Shown: positions 15,305-20,238 of the stretch, one piece after another
Numbering within the stretch: position 1 is the stretch's first letter
Layout: every line of letters starts with the position of its first letter
NCBI GenBank assembly: GCA_002293585.1
Contig: DBDM01000190.1
Location: 21,833 to 42,070, forward strand
Origin: Bacteroidales bacterium UBA932
GTDB lineage: Bacteria > Bacteroidota > Bacteroidia > Bacteroidales > UBA932
Reading direction: 5' to 3'
Length of the DNA: 20,238 nt
The notes under the pieces: model-generated
Database searches by the model: none
What the model saw: the letters and a program-made list of their open reading frames with translations, nothing else
What the model was told of the DNA's origin: nothing
Translations under genes and position numbers: made by a program

Positions 15305-16408
15305 TTACACATTAAACCGGAAGTGCATGATGTCGCCGTCCTGCACGATATATTCTTTGCCTTCTACATTTAGCTTGCCGGCGTCGCGGCAGGCGGCTTC
15401 GGAACCGTAGCGGATATAATCATCGTACTTGATCACTTCGGCGCGGATAAAGCCTTTTTCAAAATCGGTATGAATTACGGCGGCGGCCTGTGGGGCTTTG
15501 GCGCCTTTCACGTAAGTCCAGGCGCGTACTTCTTTTACCCCCGCCGTGAAGTAAGTTTCCAGATCGAGCAGTTTGTACGCCGCATGGATTAACCGCACCA
15601 CGCCCGATTCTTCGAGCCCGATTTCTTTCAGAAATTCCTGCCGTTCTTCATAAGTGTCCAACTCCGCAATTTCCGATTCGGTTTTGGCGGCTACAATTAA
15701 TAGTTCGGCCTGCTCGTCTTTGATGGCTTCACGTACTTGTTCCACATAGCTATTGCCGGTCACCGCCGAATTTTCATCTACGTTGCACACGTACAGCACC
15801 GGCTTGCCGGTGAGCAGGAATAATTCGCGGGCTGTCTTACGGTCGTCGGCATTGTCGAAAGTCACCGTGCGTGCCGATTTACCTTGGAGCAGCGCCTCGC
15901 GGAAGCGCACCAGAATATCATATAAACGTTTGGCGTTTTTATCACCGCCGGTTTGCGCCTGCTTCTGCACTTTGCTGATGCGGCTTTCCACCGTTTCCAG
16001 GTCTTTCAATTGCAGCTCGGTGTCGATAATTTCCTTGTCGCGCACGGGGTTTACCGAGCCGTCGACATGCACTACGTTACCGTCGTCGAAGCAGCGCAGT
16101 ACGTGCAGGATCGCATCGGTTTCGCGGATGTTGGCGAGGAATTGGTTACCCAGCCCTTCGCCCTTGCTGGCGCCTTTCACCAGTCCGGCAATGTCTACTA
16201 TTTCCACGGTAGTGGGTTGCACGGCTTGCGGTTTCACCAATTGAGCCAATGCTTCCAAGCGTTTGTCGGGCACGGTGATCACGCCCACATTAGGTTCAAT
16301 GGTGCAGAACGGAAAATTTGCCGCCTGCGCCTTAGCGTTGCTTAAACAATTAAAGAGCGTTGATTTACCAACATTGGGAAGTCCCACGATACCACACTGT
16401 AAAGCCAT
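15305..16408 (-). CDS. ychF: YchF/OLA1 family P-loop ATPase
   Basis: The 367-aa soluble Obg-related protein is ribosome-associated. It has P-loop GLPNVGKST (9-17), NFPFCTIEPNVG (31-42), the switch-II motif DIAGL (72-76) and, in place of the guanine-specific NKxD, NVDE (209-212). That change is the mark of YchF/OLA1, which prefer ATP. A helical coiled-coil insertion spans about 130-175 (ELQLKDLETVESRISKVQKQ). The C-terminal TGS domain runs from about 280 (FTAGVKEVRAWTYVKGAKAP) to EGKEYIVQDGDIMHFRFNV. Family members are linked to translation and stress responses. It is last in the minus-strand group, 57 bp after lgt, and converges with cysS. No clear -7 element is seen in its leader, so it may be read through from lgt. 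Confidence 0.96.
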   Translation of the reverse strand: MALQCGIVGLPNVGKSTLFNCLSNAKAQAANFPFCTIEPNVGVITVPDKRLEALAQLVKPQAVQPTTVEIVDIAGLVKGASKGEGLGNQFLANIRETDAILHVLRCFDDGNVVHVDGSVNPVRDKEIIDTELQLKDLETVESRISKVQKQAQTGGDKNAKRLYDILVRFREALLQGKSARTVTFDNADDRKTARELFLLTGKPVLYVCNVDENSAVTGNSYVEQVREAIKDEQAELLIVAAKTESEIAELDTYEERQEFLKEIGLEESGVVRLIHAAYKLLDLETYFTAGVKEVRAWTYVKGAKAPQAAAVIHTDFEKGFIRAEVIKYDDYIRYGSEAACRDAGKLNVEGKEYIVQDGDIMHFRFNV

Positions 16409-16420
16409 AAAATAATTAAA

Positions 16421-16444
16421 AATTGAAAATGGATAATTGAAAAT
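16421..16444 (-). repeat. 14-bp-period repeat in the ychF leader
   Basis: On the plus strand AATTGAAAAT occurs at 16421-16430 and again at 16435-16444, separated by GGAT. It lies between lgt and ychF, within the presumed ychF leader, next to the 15-bp tandem repeat. It shares no words with that repeat. Confidence 0.6.
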
Positions 16445-16480
16445 TAGTCTCTCGTCTCTTAGTCTCTAATCTCTTAGTCT
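16444..16480 (-). repeat. 15-bp tandem repeat spanning the lgt stop codon
   Basis: TTAGTCTCT-NN-TCTC is repeated about 2.5 times on the plus strand: TTAGTCT starts at 16444, 16459 and 16474, exactly 15 bp apart. The two variable bases are CG and AA. On the minus strand the repeat encodes the end of Lgt (…NRLRD) and its TAG (16468-16466), then continues into the ychF leader. Confidence 0.75.
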
Positions 16481-17293
16481 ATTCCTCAGGCTCCACACCA
16501 GCAGTCCGGCGCCGGCCAGTATGAAGGGTAGACTGAGCAGTTGTCCCATATTAAGCGCCATGCCTGCTTCGAAACCCACTTGCGGTTCCTTGATAAATTC
16601 TATTAGAAAACGCGCCGAAAAGAGCAGGATTAAAAATAACCCGAACTGGAAACCTCTCGGCAGTTGTGTTTGTTTACGTTTGTATAATGTGTAGAGAACA
16701 AAGAAAATGACGAGATAGGAGAGGGCTTCGTACAGCTGGGTGGGGTGGTGCGGAAGGGTTTCGCCGGCCTGCACGAAAATAAAACCCCACGGCAGGGTAG
16801 TCGCGTCACCGTAAATTTCCGAATTCATCAGGTTGCCTATCCGGATGAACACACCGGCCAGCGCTATCACAATGCCTATGCGGTCGAGTAACCACAAATA
16901 AGGCTTTTTGTGTTTGCGGCACCAATACCAGATGCCGATTAAAATGCCAATGGCAGCGCCGTGACTGGCCAATCCTTGATAACCAATGAAACGGAAATGC
17001 GGTGTAAATTGTATCGGCAATATCATTTCCAGCGGATGCCCCAGAAAATAGCCGGGTTGATAGAATAAACAATGTCCCAAACGTGCGCCGATGAGTGTGG
17101 CCACAGCAATGTTAATGGTCAGTTTATCCAGCAACGCTACGGGAATTTTTTCACATTTGAAAATATGCAACATGACATAGTAACTCGCTATGAAAGCGCC
17201 CACAAATAAAACGCCATAATAGCGAAGATGTATGGGGCCGAGAGCAATTAGCTCAGGGTCGGGGTTCCAGGTAATGGATAAAAAATTTATCAT
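16466..17293 (-). CDS. lgt: Prolipoprotein diacylglyceryl transferase
   Basis: The 275-aa inner-membrane enzyme attaches diacylglycerol from phosphatidylglycerol to the lipobox Cys of prolipoproteins, the first step of lipoprotein maturation. It shows about seven membrane segments. The family motifs are YYGVLF (25-30), RFIGYQGLASHGAAIG (101-116, with catalytic-region His111), RIGNLMNSEIYG (151-162, Arg151) and the C-terminal RFLIEFIKEPQ (228-238, Arg228). E. coli has HGG where this protein has HGA. The start ATG lies 8 bp after the histidine kinase stop, so both are in one transcript. The last five residues and the stop lie in a 15-bp tandem repeat. A lipoprotein-rich envelope is typical of Bacteroidota. 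Confidence 0.95.
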   Translation of the reverse strand: MINFLSITWNPDPELIALGPIHLRYYGVLFVGAFIASYYVMLHIFKCEKIPVALLDKLTINIAVATLIGARLGHCLFYQPGYFLGHPLEMILPIQFTPHFRFIGYQGLASHGAAIGILIGIWYWCRKHKKPYLWLLDRIGIVIALAGVFIRIGNLMNSEIYGDATTLPWGFIFVQAGETLPHHPTQLYEALSYLVIFFVLYTLYKRKQTQLPRGFQFGLFLILLFSARFLIEFIKEPQVGFEAGMALNMGQLLSLPFILAGAGLLVWSLRNRLRD

Positions 17294-17301
17294 ATTGTAT
17301 T

Positions 17302-18327
17302 TTATTTTGATTTATCGATAGTGAAAGAGAAGGTGGTGCCTTCGCCTAATGTGCTGTGTACGTTGATAGACTGGTTGTGCGCTTCGATAATATGTTTCAC
17401 GATGGCCAATCCTAATCCGCTGCCGCCGTGTTCGCGCGAGCGGTGTTTATCCACGCGGTAGAAACGTTCGAAAATGCGCGATAGCGCTTCTTCGCTGATG
17501 CCAATGCCCGTGTCGCTCACTTCTACCAGCACGCGGTTGGGCATGTCGGTGAATGATACGATGGTTTCGCCGCCCTCACGGCCGTAGTTCAGCGAATTGC
17601 CGATCAGGTTGACCAGCACCTGCGAAATGCGCTTGCGGTCGGCGTATACCATGATTTTTCCACCGGGGAACCATTGGGTGCGCAGGTTAATTTGCTTGTT
17701 TTTGGCAGTCATTTCAAAGGTGTCGAAAATTTCCTCCACTAAGGCAACCAGGTTGAAAGACGTCATGTTCATTTGCATTTCGCCGGTTTCCAAACGGTTG
17801 ATGATATCGAGTTCCTGCGTAATGTTGATCAGCCTTTCCACGCTTTTTTCGGTGCGTTCTAAATATTTCCTGTTAATGTCGGGGTCGTTCATGCCCCCGT
17901 CGAGCAAGGTGAGTATGTAGCCCTGTATATTAAAGATCGGGGTTTTCAATTCGTGCGCCACATTGCCGAGAAACTCTTTGCGAAAACGTTCCTGCTCATA
18001 CAGCCGGCTGATTTCTTCGGTTTTTTGAGTAGCCCAGTTCACCACATCATGGTTGACACGGTCTACCAAATTATGGCTTTTCATCTCCTTACGGATGTCG
18101 CCAATCCGGTAAATGGTTTTGTAGATGGGTGAAATTTTAACGCTTACAAAACGTTGCAACAGGAGCGCTACCAATATATACAGGACAATAAACGCCAGAA
18201 TACTTACGCCCGCTAAGAGAAGAATATTGTTGATTTCTATATAAAGGAAAATGAATAACCAGCCGGTGGCTACCATAATTAGCGTCAAAATAACGGCTGT
18301 CAATATTTGTGAAAAAAATCTTTTCAT
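17302..18327 (-). CDS. Sensor histidine kinase, two-TM, almost no extracytoplasmic domain
   Basis: This 341-aa membrane kinase has two hydrophobic helices (about 8-30 and 33-57) joined by only a few residues, so it lacks a periplasmic sensor. A linker (about 60-115) with coiled-coil character leads to the HisKA domain, with the phospho-acceptor His125 in NVAHELKTP. The ATPase domain has the N-box VNLIGNSLNYG (239-249), G1 DTGIG (272-276), F-box IFERFYR (285-291) and G2 GGSGLGL (301-307). All catalytic motifs are intact. The kinase core resembles the PhoR/ResE group. No response regulator gene is present on either side. The ATG overlaps the methyltransferase stop as ATGA. The signal and the partner cannot be told from the sequence. 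Confidence 0.92.
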   Translation of the reverse strand: MKRFFSQILTAVILTLIMVATGWLFIFLYIEINNILLLAGVSILAFIVLYILVALLLQRFVSVKISPIYKTIYRIGDIRKEMKSHNLVDRVNHDVVNWATQKTEEISRLYEQERFRKEFLGNVAHELKTPIFNIQGYILTLLDGGMNDPDINRKYLERTEKSVERLINITQELDIINRLETGEMQMNMTSFNLVALVEEIFDTFEMTAKNKQINLRTQWFPGGKIMVYADRKRISQVLVNLIGNSLNYGREGGETIVSFTDMPNRVLVEVSDTGIGISEEALSRIFERFYRVDKHRSREHGGSGLGLAIVKHIIEAHNQSINVHSTLGEGTTFSFTIDKSK

Positions 18328-19217
18328 TGTTTAAACCTTGCAAAAACACTTAGGGGTAAACGTTTCCCGAAGCGGTCTTGTAAAAATAATTCGCCGAATT
18401 CACGTTCTTTGCCTTCGCCGAACACACTGCGGGTAGTGGTGTCGGCTACGAGTGCGGAGAATCCGTTGGAATATAAATTCAATAGTAGAAAACTGTCTTC
18501 GGGTTCTAATATTTGCCGGCAATGTTGCAGCATGTCCAGCAGGCATTCGTCGAGTTTCCATTTTTCACCGTCGGTGCCGTGGCCGTAGGCCGGCGGGTCG
18601 AGCAGGATGCCGTTATATTTGTTGCCCCGTTTGGCTTCGCGTTTTACAAATCGCAACGCATCTTCCACTATCCACCGGATGTTATCAAGGCCGCTTAGTT
18701 CCATATTTTCCCGCGCCCAGGTCACTACCTGCCGTACCGAATCGAGGTGCAACACGTCGGCGCCGGCTGCTTTGGCCGACAGGGAAGCGCCGCCGGTGTA
18801 GGCAAAGAGGTTGAGCACCTTGGGTTGCGGCGTTTTCAGCGCTTTTACGGAGGTGTAAATATAGTTCCAATTAGGCGCCTGTTCGGGAAAAACACCCACA
18901 TGCTTGAAAGCGGTTAATCCCAAGCGCAGTCGCATGTTCAGTCCGTTATGCCGGTAAGCTATAGTCCACTGTCCGGGCATTTTTTTTACGGGCTGCCAGC
19001 TGCCGCTGTCTTCTTTTCCCGACTTGCCGAAACCGGCGCCGGTAGTGAAACGGGTATGCATCTGCCGCTCCCATTCCCGCTCGGAGAGGGTTTTCTCCCA
19101 TACCGCCTTGGGTTCGGGACGCGCCAGAATAAATTCGCCAAAACGTTCGAGTTTTTCGAAGTTTCCGCTATCTATCAATTCATAATCAGCCCATTCTCCG
19201 GGCGAAAATAATAACAT
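18324..19217 (-). CDS. Class I SAM-dependent methyltransferase, RlmI-like catalytic domain
   Basis: The 297-aa protein has an N-terminal region (about 1-115) unlike the RlmI PUA domain but rich in Trp and charged residues (LIDSGNFEKLERFGEFILARPEPKAVW). A Rossmann methyltransferase domain follows: motif I VLNLFAYTGGASL (about 132-144), HLDSVRQVVTWAREN (motif II region) and motif IV LDPPAYG (about 204-210). DPPxF/Y-type motifs are found in enzymes acting on bases of rRNA, so RNA is the likely substrate, but the exact target is unknown. The start is ATG 19217. A TTG at 19238 would add seven residues but overlaps the -7 element TATCTTTG (19243-19236), so it is rejected. Its stop overlaps the histidine kinase start. 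Confidence 0.85.
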   Translation of the reverse strand: MLLFSPGEWADYELIDSGNFEKLERFGEFILARPEPKAVWEKTLSEREWERQMHTRFTTGAGFGKSGKEDSGSWQPVKKMPGQWTIAYRHNGLNMRLRLGLTAFKHVGVFPEQAPNWNYIYTSVKALKTPQPKVLNLFAYTGGASLSAKAAGADVLHLDSVRQVVTWARENMELSGLDNIRWIVEDALRFVKREAKRGNKYNGILLDPPAYGHGTDGEKWKLDECLLDMLQHCRQILEPEDSFLLLNLYSNGFSALVADTTTRSVFGEGKEREFGELFLQDRFGKRLPLSVFARFKQ

Positions 19218-19235
19218 ACCGATAAAATTTCCTTG

Positions 19236-19243
19236 CAAAGATA
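19236..19243 (-). promoter_or_regulatory. -7 element of the methyltransferase operon
   Basis: On the minus strand this is TATCTTTG, 18 nt before the ATG at 19217. It faces away from the pgk -7 element, with only 22 bp between the two. No clear -33 TTG is seen at 19 bp. Confidence 0.6.
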
Positions 19244-19265
19244 CGAGAAAATCCCGTAAAATAAC

Positions 19266-19273
19266 TAACTTTG
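19266..19273 (+). promoter_or_regulatory. -7 element of pgk
   Basis: TAACTTTG fits TAnnTTTG and lies 42 bp before the pgk ATG, giving an AT-rich leader of about 37 nt. Its -33 region would fall at about 19244-19246, directly beside the -7 element of the divergent methyltransferase promoter. No TTG is present there. Confidence 0.6.
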
Positions 19274-19315
19274 CTGTTTGTAGCTTCGAATTTATAAATT
19301 AACAATTTTAAATAT

Positions 19316-20238
19316 ATGCAAACAATTGACAATTATAATTTTAAAGGAAAACGCGCTATTGTTCGCGTAGATTTTAATGTTCCGCTCAATGAGCAATTTC
19401 AAATTACGGATGATACCCGCATTCGTGCGGCTATTCCCACGTTGAAAAAAGTGTTGGCCGGCGGCGGTTCGCTCATCATCATGTCGCACCTCGGCCGTCC
19501 CAAAGGACCTTCCGATAAATATTCGTTGAAACATATTCTGAAAGCTATTGAAGATAAGTTGGTGGTTCCTGTAAAATTTGCGCCCGACTGCGTAGGCCCC
19601 GAGGCGGCGGAGATGGCGAAGAACCTGAAATCCGGCGAGGTATTGTTGCTTGAAAATCTTCGTTTTTATGCGGAGGAAGAAGGCAAACCGCGCGGTTTGA
19701 CCGACGATGCAAGTGATGAAGTGAAGAAAGCGGCCAAAGCCGAAGTGAAGGCCAGGCAAAAAGAGTTTACTAAAACATTGGCTTCGTATGCCGACTGTTA
19801 TATCAACGATGCCTTCGGAACGGCCCATCGCGCACACGCTTCCACGGCGTTGATTGCCGATTATTTTCCCAATGATAAAATGTTTGGTTATGTAATGGAA
19901 GGCGAAATTAAGGCCGTTGATAAGGTGCTTGAAGCGCCGGAACGTCCGTTCACGGCCATTCTCGGCGGTTCTAAGGTATCGTCGAAAATTACCATCATCG
20001 AGCGGTTGATGGAGAAGGTGAACAACCTGATCATTGGCGGCGGCATGAGTTTTACGTTCATTAAAGCGCAGGGCGGTAAAATAGGTAATTCGATTTGTGA
20101 AGACGATCAGATGCCGTTGGCATTGGACATTCTGAAAAAAGCGAAAGAACTGGGGGTGAATATTTATTTGCCGGCCGAGGTGGTGATCACCGATGCTAAA
20201 TTTGAAGATTTTCAAAAACCCGGCGCTGTGCTGAATAC
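19316..20238 (+). CDS. pgk: Phosphoglycerate kinase, 5' part (3' end outside window)
   Basis: The glycolytic enzyme makes ATP and 3-phosphoglycerate from 1,3-bisphosphoglycerate in the cytosol. I translated 307 codons from ATG 19316, open to the window end; the full family length is about 400-420 aa, so the nucleotide-binding C-terminal third is missing. The N-terminal domain has RVDFNVP (17-23), SHLGRP (57-62), LLLENLRF (110-117), and [14 protein letters not shown] (163-176), then GGSKVSSKI (216-224) at the hinge side. Residues about 118-150 form a charged insertion ([17 protein letters not shown]) that I recognise from Bacteroidota PGK. A long minus-strand frame (19292-20215) lies opposite and is only a shadow. 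It diverges from the methyltransferase and has its own -7 element. Confidence 0.97.
   Translation, partial: MQTIDNYNFKGKRAIVRVDFNVPLNEQFQITDDTRIRAAIPTLKKVLAGGGSLIIMSHLGRPKGPSDKYSLKHILKAIEDKLVVPVKFAPDCVGPEAAEMAKNLKSGEVLLLENLRFYAEEEGKPRGLTDDASDEVKKAAKAEVKARQKEFTKTLASYADCYINDAFGTAHRAHASTALIADYFPNDKMFGYVMEGEIKAVDKVLEAPERPFTAILGGSKVSSKITIIERLMEKVNNLIIGGGMSFTFIKAQGGKIGNSICEDDQMPLALDILKKAKELGVNIYLPAEVVITDAKFEDFQKPGAVLN

Noticed and set aside
19218..19238. TTG start of the methyltransferase at 19238
   Set aside because: It overlaps the -7 element TATCTTTG, so a transcript from there would not contain it; ATG 19217 matches the usual N-terminus of related proteins.
19292..20215. Long minus-strand reading frame of 307 codons at the right end
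   Set aside because: It lies wholly opposite pgk, whose translation shows every family motif; the reverse frame is rich in His, Phe and Arg and has no recognisable domain.
1..20238. CRISPR, insertion sequence, prophage or defence system
   Set aside because: No spaced direct repeats, transposase, integrase, terminal inverted repeats or defence-type domains are visible; all long frames belong to recognised chromosomal families.

Overview
The window looks like a chromosomal housekeeping segment from a member of the Bacteroidota, probably Bacteroidales-like, though the order is less certain than the phylum. The evidence is: eight candidate promoters with the phylum's -7 element (TAnnTTTG), few Shine-Dalgarno sites, families largely confined to this phylum (DUF4270 at the left edge, DUF3098), and a phosphoglycerate kinase with the long charged insertion usual in this group. 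I see no insertion sequence, prophage, CRISPR array, toxin-antitoxin pair or defence cassette. Nothing here is clearly a new system; the best unexplained signals are non-coding.

Layout. (1) 1-2852, plus strand: 3' end of a DUF4270 gene, tRNA-Lys(CTT), an intrinsic terminator whose T-run abuts the next promoter, and a Uup-type ABC-F ATPase. (2) 2853-7581, minus strand: a tight operon transcribed metY -> metX -> thrA, covering aspartate phosphorylation, homoserine formation, acetylation, and direct sulfhydrylation to homocysteine. Asd and the final methionine synthase are not in the window. The transcript starts with a leader of about 145 nt that can fold into three hairpins. (3) 7770-15277, plus strand: a secreted TPR protein overlapping a U32 family protein (RNA-hydroxylation type), then holB (DNA polymerase III delta'), then ftsX - DUF3098 - uppP - cysS (divisome, envelope, translation). 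(4) 15305-19217, minus strand: a methyltransferase, a sensor-poor histidine kinase, lgt and ychF, read in that order. (5) 19316-end, plus strand: pgk, cut by the window end, divergent from the methyltransferase with interlocked promoters.

The genes are tightly packed. ATGA overlaps join metY/metX and the methyltransferase/histidine kinase, the U32 gene starts inside the TPR gene, and uup and thrA meet tail to tail with no base between them. The longest gap is 252 bp (7582-7833), so no stretch of 300 bp lacks a gene. Three short gaps contain small repeated words (periods of 14-28 bp); one is a 15-bp tandem repeat that contains the stop codon of lgt.
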